In this document: one piece after another, positions 53,285 through 62,521 of the stretch | How the letters are laid out: each line of letters starts with the position of its first letter | Numbering within the stretch: the first letter of the stretch is position 1 | Origin: Pyrenula massariospora | Taxonomy: Eukaryota > Ascomycota > Eurotiomycetes > Pyrenulales > Pyrenulaceae | Length of the DNA stretch: 64,000 nt | NCBI GenBank assembly: GCA_021030905.1 | Contig: JAGFMI010000027.1 | Coordinates: forward strand, 186,001-250,000 | Direction of reading: 5' to 3' | Made by a program: the position numbers and the translations under genes | Notes under the pieces: generated by a model | What the model was told of the DNA's origin: nothing | The model's database searches: none | The model's input: only the letters and a program-made list of their open reading frames with translations

Positions 53285-54465
53285 AAGTGGTGGCGAATCC
53301 TATTGCGATCATTCGAGCTGGTGTCTCTGGCATGGTACTCGCAAAAGGCCTTCATAAGTATAATATCCCATTCAAAGCATTTGAGAAAGACTTGCACCAA
53401 GAAAATGCCGAATGTTATCGATTCCGCCTGGGCGATGATGGCGCCAGCGCCTTACAAGAACTTCTTTCGCCGGATATTTGGGACTTGTTTCAGCGAACTT
53501 GTACCTCAACTACTGCGCAGTCGTTGCTATCTTTCGAATATGAATGGCAGCACTGAAGAAATTGTTTCTACGCCATCTGCACAAGATCGAAAAGACACCT
53601 ACCTCGTCGATAGAACGTGGCTTTGTTCTTTACTCTCCTTAGGTATTGAGGAGCACATTGTTTACGGCAAGAAACTATGGGCTCTCACTCTTACTAACGA
53701 GCAGACGCAACCACATTTCGACGGTGGATCGAGAGGAATGGCGTGATTCATTGTCGGTGCAGACGGAATCTACTCCACGTTCCGCAAATACTTGTTACCA
53801 AACTACAAATGTCTTGACCTCCAGACTCAGGCTATGTACGGGAAGATTCCCGTCAATGACGAAGTGCAGAAGGCCATTGAGACGAGAAAAGAAGTCCAGC
53901 ACACGATGGTGCGATAGGGGACTATATGTTTCATCTATGAGCCTGTGGTCTGGAAATCGCCAACCTCGGAAGAGTCCTCAGACCGCCTCCAAGACATAGA
54001 TGACTACATCTACTTCGCGCTCGATATTCCTCTGCCTCCTCCAGGGCATCTTCTAGAGACAGCAGAACAACAGAAACAGTTCGTCTTAGATACTGCTAAG
54101 GGCGGGGATCAATCTATCCGAAACATGCTCGAGAAGCAGGATGCTAGTCTTACAGCGCGCTTGGATGCATACTCTTGCGCACCTGATACGGAATCTGGGA
54201 CACTGTTCCATTGGTAATGCTACTCGGCGATGCAGCACATATTATGAGCCCAGCGGCTGGGTCTGGCGCCACGACTGCACTCCAAGACGCTGAAGATTTA
54301 TCCAAGACCATGTCCGCTGCTTTCAAGCATAAAATCTAAACACCGAATACTGGTGGTTCTGAGGCGAAAGACGAGGAAAAGTGGACAACCGCGCTGAAGG
54401 GCTATAAAGATCGCATGTGGGCAAGAGCAAAAGAAGCAGTTGAGAAGAGTTTCAAAAATGGTAAG
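53285..54465 (+). pseudogene. Decayed FAD-dependent monooxygenase
   Basis: A flavoprotein hydroxylase of the PHBH/salicylate hydroxylase-like group can be followed through several frames: a Rossmann start (IIRAGVSGMVLAKGL, with Arg where the first Gly of GxGxxG belongs), then DRTWLCSLLSLGIEEHI, the IVGADGIYSTFRK block, and near the 3' end the second FAD motif LLGDAAHIMSPAAGSGATTALQDAEDL. At least one frameshift (about 53530-53570), in-frame stops at 53744-53746 and 53915-53917, another frame change near 54210 and a stop near 54336 break it. No set of normal introns removes all of these. Such genes are often part of secondary metabolism or aromatic breakdown; no cluster partners are intact here. 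Confidence 0.8.
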
Positions 54466-54831
54466 TTTCTCTGGCAGGGCAAAGATTGGTGGAAGTGTCC
54501 TGATGTTCTATGAAGGGGGCATCTTGAGGAATAATTGTAATAAGAACTATAAACAAGATGCTTTGAACGACCTTTCCTTTTCTGTCCCTTCTTATTCATG
54601 CCTGACTAAATTGATCACGGTTCCTGCCCTTTTCAACCTTTCCCATTGTAAGACCCTGTAAATCTTCTAGCCCTTTTCAATAACGTAGTATAGATCCCTG
54701 TTAATAAGAACATAGGCTCGCTCCCTCTATTCGAGGACGGCTCCCCACCCCACCAGAGGCGCGCCTCGGAGGTACACAGCAAAATTGTAACAACCTTTTT
54801 TCTTTTACCTTCTAGCACCAGTGTCCGATCA
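54466..54831. other. Intergenic after the monooxygenase remnant
   Basis: 366 bases, AT-rich in part, with no supported gene. Confidence 0.35.
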
Positions 54832-55671
54832 TCACTTCCCCTCCGGCTTCCCATACTCAACATCCATGGCCTCATCTCTCTCGAGCACCGGCCACACCGC
54901 CCTCTCCACCTCCCCCTCGAACCTCGTCAACCCCTTCTTCCCCCTCACAAACGTCCACAAAGCCTCCGCACCAACCTTCTCCCCCTTCTCGCTCTCCACA
55001 ACCTCCTCAAAAGCCTGCGCGTGAGCACTCCCACTGACATAAATCAACCCCTTCCCCTCCGGCGTCCTCTCGTCGACGTAGTAGAACCGATACCCACGCG
55101 CGTTAAACGAAGCGTTGAGCGCCTGAACCATGTACCAAGCCGCGCTCTTGGCGAGGACGATGCTAAAGGCAAACGGTGCGACGATCGTGTTGCCCCGGTT
55201 GCCGGTGTAGATGAATATCCTCTTGGCGGAGCCGCCGAGCTTGTCGAAGCCGGCGACGGCTGCTTGGGCGGCGGCGTAGCCGGAGACGTTGTTGACGGTC
55301 ACGTCGCGCTGGAAGTCTGCGGTCGGGATGGAGGTTACCCGGGCTGGGTCGGACAGGTTCGTCATTGAGTAGGCTGGGATGTGTCAGTGTGAAGGCTTTT
55401 TTCATGTGCTCCGGGTGTGAATGGTGCTACCGTTGTAGATGACCACCTCTGGTATGCCGAGCTGATTTTCGACCTGTTCGAACAAAGGCGCCACGCTGGA
55501 TGCGTCCGCCAGGTCGATAGGCAGCGCTAGATCTGCAACGCTGCGAATTTCGTCTGATGGGTTGCGGGAAGCTACTGCGACTTTGTAGCCTTTGGACTTG
55601 AAGTGTTGCGCCGTTGCCAGGCCGACATTGGGTCCAGCGCCTATGATGAATAGTACAGGCCTCGAAGCCAT
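54832..55671 (-). CDS. SDR-like NAD(P)-binding protein with atypical active site
   Basis: A Rossmann-fold protein of the short-chain dehydrogenase superfamily. Two exons (55671-55431, 55373-54832) give 260 residues. The dinucleotide motif is IIGAGPNVGLATAQ (residues 9-22), followed by VAVASRNP, which could bind NADP phosphate through Arg, and the VIYNA-type block. The usual Ser-Tyr-x-x-x-Lys triad is not seen: around the expected place the sequence is FSIVLAKSAAW, keeping a lysine four residues after isoleucine rather than tyrosine. The family of fungal proteins with GNRGNTIVAP seems to share this. It may be an altered enzyme or a binding protein. The codons are more GC-rich than in neighbouring genes. 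Confidence 0.8.
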
Positions 55672-57041
55672 TTCGTCCTCAGTGATTAGGGCAGGCGCCG
55701 ATGGAGAACGAAAAGGGATGCGGTATCCGAAAGTACCTCAAGTACCTCAAGTAGATGAAAGACAATGCGTCAAATTGAGGTGATAAAGCATTGAGAATCA
55801 TTTATAGAGGAGTAACCGCTAAGGATGCTCCTTGTAACCGGCAAGCGGCTTATCAAGCAATTTGCTGGTTAGGCTGACCGTGGCGATAGAAGCTCGTACA
55901 TTTGTTTCCTAACTAGGGAAAAGCACTGGACATCTCTAACTTGCTTACCTCAAATGGACGCGAAAATGATAAATTAGACCGCTTCATGGCCTGTGATCGG
56001 GCAAACTCGGCCGAACTATCCTTTTCATTCATCCGCAGGAGGTTTCAAGCTCGAACATTATATATATGACGGACTCTCCTCCAAAAATCGCAACCAAGCC
56101 GCAGATTTTATTTGTTTATCATTCTTGGTAAAATAACAAGCGGCGTGATCCTCAAACTGTATCAGAGAAAGACTGGAAAGAGATAGAGATCTTCGAAAGT
56201 CTGATCATGTCAGAGCCGCATGCAAAGGCGCTGATGATTCACAAAGAATTATTCATATACGAGGATACCGGTCGAGAAGGGTCTCGAGGAGAAGCGCAGC
56301 AAAACACGTATAGCGACTTAAACCCAGACGTGGGTTTTGGTTGGTCATATGATCGTGGTCCGTCGAATATGCCATGATCGAAGAGGGTTGGAGGGTATCT
56401 TTGATCGCCGCTGAAGTGTTGTGATAGAGAGAAGAACTAATGCTGGTAAGTCGAGATGTTGTTCACATGCGAAAGCTCTCCCATCCTATCAGCTTGTCGC
56501 CGTTCCGCCAACCTCGAGTGGTCCAGTGGCTGCAGAAACCACAAAGCTTCTTCTCCACGATCGGGATTTTCCCTCTTTGTCTGTGGAGAACCCTGGTCGC
56601 CATATTAATATATTTTCCAAGCTACGCTCTCCACCATTCATCGCGACGTTGAACAAACGCCGCTTCCTGTTGGATGAGCCAAAAAGTCGATGTCTCACTT
56701 CGCGGGCCTCGGTGGCACATGTGCGTCACTGCAGCTGATCCGTGCATCCAAGAAACGCTGCTTTCGATGGCTGGAAGCCTGTGAAGGATACGAGCTTTTT
56801 CGATAGCGCCTGCTATGCGAAGCGATGCTGACCCGGTCGGGCTCACTTTCTTGAAGGTTAATGAGAGCTGCGCAACCGAAGATTGTGACATAAAGGCCGC
56901 TGCATTCCTGACATGCCCATCGCTCCTCGGTCACCCACCGAAGACAATCCCCAGTGTCGGTTCTTCAGAAAGTTTCGAGAGACCAGATAGATTACTTTGG
57001 ACAACCTAGCCCCTGCTCCGGTCCAGAACCTGCAATCCACC
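55672..57041. other. Intergenic 1.4 kb with an interrupted small frame
   Basis: Contains the interrupted frame at 56066-56377 described separately. Near 55735-55752 the unit AAGTACCTC is repeated in tandem. Other frames (for example 56421-56738) have no motif. Confidence 0.35.
56066..56377 (+). pseudogene. Small unknown frame interrupted by one TAA
   Basis: From ATG at 56066 a 104-codon frame runs to TGA at 56375-56377 with one TAA at 56129-56131 after 21 codons. Downstream of that stop the frame looks genuinely coding (KDWKEIEIFESL, HAKALMIHKELFIYEDTG, YSDLNPDVGFGWSYDRG). The run TATATATATG at the start doubles as a TATA-like element, so the real 5' end may be different, with the second part being an exon of a spliced or decayed gene. 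No family is recognised. Confidence 0.3.
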
Positions 57042-57378
57042 ATGCAGACCAAACTTCTTTCCTTCGTTGTCCTGCTCTATTCAGCTGCCACTGTCTCTGC
57101 AGGACCACTCTTACCTCTGGCGCAGCTCGAAGCACGGTATCTGCCAGGATACTGCAAGACGGTCGGTGTCTTGTTGCGCCTCTCACATCACATGAGCTAA
57201 TGATCCTGCAGAATACGACATGCTTCGTCCAAGGAGAAGACATCACCATTCCATGCCGGCTGGTCAGTCTGCCGTCGCATGTCTGCAATATCCTATGCTG
57301 ACCAAATACTCCTTTCAGAACGAGACCTGCATACACGCATGCGACTCGCCCACTCCAGGCATCGTCAATTGTTACTAG
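57042..57378 (+). CDS. Small secreted cysteine-rich protein
   Basis: Three exons (57042-57161, 57212-57262, 57319-57378), both introns in phase 0 (50 and 56 bases, the second with a GCTGAC branch site), give 76 residues. The ATG is in an excellent context (CCACCATG). Residues 1-20 are a textbook signal peptide ending V-S-A before Gly21. The mature peptide of 56 residues has six cysteines, at 38, 44, 55, 61, 65 and 75, enough for three disulfides, and two N-glycosylation sequons (Asn41, Asn58). This is the profile of fungal effector-like or antimicrobial small secreted proteins. I recognise no known family. The function is not known. Confidence 0.65.
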
Positions 57379-57608
57379 ACTGCAAAGCGGTCAACCAAAA
57401 GTCATGGTGTTTGAACGAGCAATGTTTTGGAGGAGTGATGGAATGGCGTTTAACAGACGGACGATTGCGACAATGAACATGGAATATAGACAGACGTTTC
57501 CTCAAGGACCATAGTAATACAATATACCAATGCCCAAAGTCGACCCATATGGTTCCTCTCAAATCCACCAGTCCCTTTTAAGCCCCCTTCCCCCCCTCCT
57601 CTCATCCC

Positions 57609-58112
57609 CTATAGATCAAACCAATCCATCCTCCCAAACCCCGCCAACGCAAAAGCCACCCCAAAACTCATCTTCAGCGCCCCATCCCTCCTCACATCCG
57701 CTCCCCTCCCCACCCACCTCTTCACCCTTTCCCCGGGCACGACATCATACCCCCTGCTCGCCGCGTACTGCACCACCACGACGCCCAGCCCGAACAGCAG
57801 CGACAGGGTGCGGGAGAAGGCGCTGACGAGGAAGCCCGCGCCGAGGCCGAGGAGGCTGCCGAGGGTGACCTGGCGGATGGATTTGGAGGTTAGGCCGAGG
57901 GATTGGGGGGAGAAGCGGTCGGGCGGTGGCGATGGTGGTGGTGGGGGAGGGGATTGGAGGGGTGGGGAGTCGAGGTGGAGGGCGGTGCGTGTGGGGAGGG
58001 GGAGGTAGAGACCGAGGGCGATTGAGAGGGAGAGGGGGAGGATGGGGCCTCGGGGGAGGGAGAAGGCGGTTGAGAATGGGCGGAGGTTGGGGAGGAGAGG
58101 TCGGAGGATCAT
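57609..58112 (-). CDS. FUN14-family mitochondrial membrane protein
   Basis: FUN14 proteins (animal FUNDC1) are small outer-membrane mitochondrial proteins; FUNDC1 is a mitophagy receptor and yeast Fun14 has a lipid-related role. This single-exon copy has 167 residues from the ATG at 58112. The family core runs from SIRQVTLGSLLGLGAGFLVS through FGLGVVVVQYAASRGYD and ends with MSFGVAFALAGFGRMD, with three hydrophobic segments. A proline-rich insert (S-P-P-P-P-P-P-S-P-P-P, about residues 55-67) separates it from the N-terminal membrane stretch. A longer in-frame start at 58235 would add a Leu/Pro-rich leader and seems less likely. No LIR-type motif is clear. Confidence 0.8.
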   Translation of the reverse strand: MILRPLLPNLRPFSTAFSLPRGPILPLSLSIALGLYLPLPTRTALHLDSPPLQSPPPPPPSPPPDRFSPQSLGLTSKSIRQVTLGSLLGLGAGFLVSAFSRTLSLLFGLGVVVVQYAASRGYDVVPGERVKRWVGRGADVRRDGALKMSFGVAFALAGFGRMDWFDL

Positions 58113-58720
58113 TTTTGAGGGGGGTTGGGTGCTTGAGGTGTCAAGGTGAGCTGTGAATGGGAGAAGCGTAGGTGGAATATCTGGCGTGGATGGAAATAGC
58201 CTAAGCTGATGCAGCGTCGATTTTCCGTCTTTCAATCCTCTGTCCTTGTCACTGTGTAACGCGCATTCTGCTTGTCATGTCATGGAGTGAAAAGAGCTGC
58301 GAAGCCGGCTCTTGGCGGGAACGTCATTTCTCCCGCTGCATCCCTGATAGAACTAATTCAGGAAAGAGGCTAGCCGAGAATAGTCATAAAACCTGACCGT
58401 TGAGCGCCAGTGTCACTTTGGTGAACTGAAAGTCGTGGCTGAGTTGTGTCTCCAATCCTTGCAAATGCTAGTCAAATGAATCAGCGCCAGTATTTCTGGA
58501 ACCTTTGAACCACCGCTATTGCGCGTTAGATGTTCATAGTGACCGCTCTTCCACATGAGCGAAAATTCCACATTTGATTGAGCTGCGAAGTGTTGCATTT
58601 ATAATATGTAGATATACTATATACAGTCAGATAGCTCTTGGATTGTGGCCGAAATTTGAGCCCACACGCGCCATTTTCACTTCGACGATCCAAGATCCAT
58701 CATTCCATTGAAATCACGTA
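58113..58720. other. Intergenic between FUN14 gene start and P450 stop
   Basis: 608 bases. It holds the FUN14 promoter and the P450 3' region; no coding frame is supported. Confidence 0.35.
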
Positions 58721-60732
58721 TCAATACCCATCCCTCACTCTGATGCTCCCCCTCATCCCCGCCCGTGGCTTCGCACTCCCCGCAAGAACCTGATACACTT
58801 GATGGGCTTCCCAACTCTTCAGCCTTGCATCAGGTCCACCGACCCTCAAATCTTCATCGTGTTCAATCTCTTCGGGCTCACAAAATGGCGGCAATTCCGG
58901 TGTGAATTCAAAGCTTCTTACTACCAGCACCATGATAATCTTGGTCTCCAGCAGCGCTAAGCTCTCACCGATGCAGTGCCTCGGACCCTTTTCAAACGGT
59001 CTCCATGCATCACGATGCGGTGGCGGAAATGGAGATTCGCCCGGAAGCCAGCGCTCGGGTATGAAGGACGAGGGCTTCGGAAAGGATGGTGGGTAGCGGT
59101 GTATTGCGTGAGCAACGGGCCAGACTTGGACTGTCGAGGGCATTGGGTAGGTAGAGGGGAAGGAGGGATAAGGGGAGGGGTCGACGATCGCTTTATCGTT
59201 TCCATTCCGGACGGTGGAGGCGGGAGGGAAGAGACGCAGAGTTTCTTTGAGAATGGCGGTGCTATAGGGGATTTGGTTAAGGAGATGCTGTGAGACAGGA
59301 ATTGTATCAACAATTGGAACACTACGCGAGAACTGGTTGACCATGACGGTGTAGAGGGAAGGGACCAATGGGTCGTGGAAGAGGGACCTACTGGGTCGGT
59401 TTTGAGGAGGCGAGTTGCGTTGGACGGGTCCTTGCCAAAGATATTGTCAAGCTCGGCTGTCACGCGAGCCTGAACATGTGGATGTAGATGTAGGAAGTAG
59501 AGGATGTACTGGGAGGGGTACGTTAGCCCATGTAATCCACGGTGACAAAGAGGAACCATATCAGTAGATCGCTTACCGCAATGGTAGAACTGGTTGTGTC
59601 ATGGCCAGCAAAGATAAAGGTTTTGATCCTGTTGCAAACGTTAGCTCGGATGTGCTTTAAATGCTTAGTGGGAAGAACAGACTGATCGATAGCTGTTTGC
59701 TTGAAAGATGGATCCATCCCCTTCCCCTCATTTTTTGAAGATCGGTACTCCTTTTCGTACATATCCAGCGCCAAGTCGATAACAGCTTTGCTTTTCTTCT
59801 CGGACCCATTGATTTCTAATCGTCTTCGTAATGCATACTTTTCATCTAGATATTCGCCAAGATACTGGGTAAGCTTTCGACCATTCCACCGGAGCTTGAA
59901 GGGCCGGGTCAAGCTAAAGCCTTCAAAAGGATTAATAGATCGTGCCGGTGGCATCATCGAGACTTGTTTGCGGAAAGCTGTGACGATACGGTTCTCTGTA
60001 CGTTGGGAATTGAGCTCAACCCCCCTGTGTAGATCATAAGCGTCTTGTTGCCGTAAGTCGCTACAGCAAGCTCTGGAACTCACAGTGTAATGCGAGCAAT
60101 GATGTCAATTGTCAGTCTTGTAGCATACTCCTCAAGCTGAAATATCTTGCCCACTTTCGCTTTTTGCCTTAGCACCTCGGTAAAATATATTACGTCGTCC
60201 ACCACAGAAGGTACCAAAGTCATCAGATGGTTCGTAGAAAACCCCGGATTGAAGAGCGATCGAAGCGACTTCCATTTATTACCCTCCAAGGTTACCATGT
60301 TGTCGGGTCCGAGCAACTTCTCAAGATACACTTTGACTAGGGGAGATTTGAGCAATGATGGTGTCGTTGTTGCTTGATTTGCCATGTCTGGGTCAATAAG
60401 AAACAGTGTCTGGGGCCCCATCGGCCACACGTCGAAATAGAACCCTTTTTCCAATCCATAGGTCTTCGACAACCAATTCGCCATCATGTGTGGATGGCAG
60501 TCCTTGGGAATGTGTTTATACATCTCTGCGCCAACAAGAAGATGGCCCCAAATGGGATGATGCGGTGGTCCTGGCTTAAACTTTGTCAGCGAACGTGTCT
60601 TGAGGCTCTCACTTACGATCCGATATTACTTACCAAGCCGCGCATGAATTTCCGTCTCTTGTAGAGATTTATCAAAAACCATAATGGTGCCGCGATTATG
60701 AGGGCAATCACAGCGGAGAGTATTGCCCTCAT
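58721..60732 (-). CDS. Cytochrome P450 monooxygenase
   Basis: A microsomal P450 of 555 residues from six exons: 60732-60634, 60574-60084, 60024-59683, 59628-59577, 59508-59392 and 59287-58721. Residues 4-22 form the N-terminal membrane anchor, followed by PGPPHHPIWGHL. The I-helix oxygen-binding motif is FAGHDTTSST, the K-helix ExxR is Glu382-Arg385 in KETLRLFPPAS, PERW is present, and the heme loop is FEKGPRHCIG with Cys472 as thiolate ligand. Intron 3 (59682-59629) is 54 bases, stopless and in frame. Intron 1 has two GTAAGT donors 17 bases apart. Similar P450s occur in fungal secondary metabolism, but no backbone gene is present here and the substrate is unknown. Confidence 0.92.
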
Positions 60733-61667
60733 GGTGTTCCCGATAAGACCAAGGAGCGCAAAAGAAGCTTAGGGAAAGACTCGTAAGGAAATACTAAGAG
60801 CACATGAAGGAGAAGCAAGTCCAAGTCGCGTCAAGAGATAAGGGGAGATAAAAAAGAGCGACGTCCGAATCTGTTGTTCAATGGAGCAATCAAGAAAGAA
60901 CGAAGCCGTCATACGGGCTGTGCAGAGGTAGAAGACAGTCCGGAAAGGACCGGATTATAAGTCAGGGACCCCCTACCTTTTGTGGACCATTGTAAATGCA
61001 AAAGCACAGAGACAATAATGGCTCATGGCCCTAGCACAGCAATTCACACGAGGTTATCCGTGAATGAGAACGCCTGAGCGGCGCCGCCTGTGATCTGGCG
61101 GCGTCAAAGCTTCTCGGTGCCGTGCTGACACCTTGGTTGGGGCTCAAATTCCACTCACTCGGCAGCGTCGCAAACCCATTGGTTAATGCATCTTGAAATA
61201 TCTTTCTTCAATCCGAAAGCGCAAAGGACCTCACGCGCCACGCGAGCCACTATCCCACGTAGCCGGAGCAATTCCGATGTAGAGGGTTGAAGAGTTTTCG
61301 GCTGCGGCGAACAACCACCTCTGATAAGTATGTGGGGCCTAGTTCAGGACCCACGCTCTGGATGATTTGAACCTCGCGTGAACGTGCCGAAGATCGTAAC
61401 ACTCAAACGTGCAATCATTGCAATTTCAACTAGTTAAGTACATACATGAAGAAAGCAGACAGCGATCATCTGGTGGAAATGTCGCTGAACACGTGCCCTT
61501 GCCGAGATTAAAAGGCACCGTGCCCGTTGTAGTCCGCCAAAAACGCCGGCTATTCATCGAAATGAAATGGTCCAGTAATGCAAAATAAAAGAGCATGTTG
61601 CCGCCAGCTATGCAACGGTTTCGAACACAGAAAGCACAAATGCTAGCCGCCGAATCCCATCGGCCGC
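60733..61667. other. Intergenic: P450 promoter and bHLH 3' region
   Basis: 935 bases with no supported coding frame, repeat or RNA gene. Confidence 0.35.
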
Positions 61668-62521
61668 CTATTCGGCAGCCTTGTTCTCGTCCCCATCAGG
61701 CTTATTCACAATTGCGTCGTCATAATCGTCAAAGACCAAGCCTGCATCTTTGCATCTTTGCTCCCATTTGTTGCTTTCCTTCCACGCTTGCTCTGCGCTG
61801 TTCTTCATTTTTTCGAAGCGGAAGCTGAGTTCTCGGATGGCGGTGTCAAGCGTGCCTTTCTCAATCTGCCAGTTGTGTTCCTTCTGCATGAATTCTCGAA
61901 TGTACTCGACGGCCCTTTGAAGAATGGATCCCTTGTTCTTCTCGCAATTTGGTACGAGCTTGGCGATTTCGTTGATACCCTCATTGATAGCTTCTCTTCG
62001 ACGTCGCTCAACTTACGCCATTTATTAGCAATCGCGCCGCAATATCCAGGTCCGATGATTCGCCTACCTTCTTTATGATTGTCTTTCCTGAGCTGGTGCC
62101 ATTGTGGCGTTCCAACAGGCGGCTTATTCGACATGCCGCTGGCGTCTCTTGCGGAATGGTACGAGTCGGCGGTGGGAGGAATGGCGACAGGCGGAAGTCC
62201 CGAGGACGGGGTCTGCGACGGATCATCTGGATAATACAGGCTGTGAGGGGTCTCGAAGGAGCTGTCGCCATGGACATTTGCTGGCAGAGGAGTTTCTAAA
62301 GCTGCCCGTGCAGTGCGGGTATTTTCATCGTTTTGCACACCGTTCTGCGGACCGATTTCTTGTAAAAGCTCTTGCGAGATCCGGTTCATCTCTGCAGAGT
62401 CGTTGCTCGAGGTGCCTAGTCCGCCATTCGCATGACTGGAGCGAAGGTTACGCCCACTATCTTGATCGTTGACGTCGCGTTTCCGCTTGTTTGACGACTG
62501 TGAAGGAGTTTCAGGTGACAT
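61668..62521 (-). CDS. CBF1: bHLH transcription factor, CBF1-like
   Basis: CBF1-type factors bind the E-box CACGTG at centromeres and at promoters of sulfur, methionine and respiratory genes. Two exons (62521-62068, 62011-61668) give 265 residues. The first 140 residues are polar and Ser/Pro-rich with an N-terminal KRKR. The basic region NHKEVERRRRE carries His149, Glu153 and Arg157, the trio that reads CACGTG, and the intron splits the following valine codon. Helix 1, loop and helix 2 follow (INEIAKLVPN, KGSILQRAVEYIREF), then a coiled-coil-like end (IEKGTLDTAIRELSFRFEKM) and an acidic tail. Direction is away from the right window end. Confidence 0.9.
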
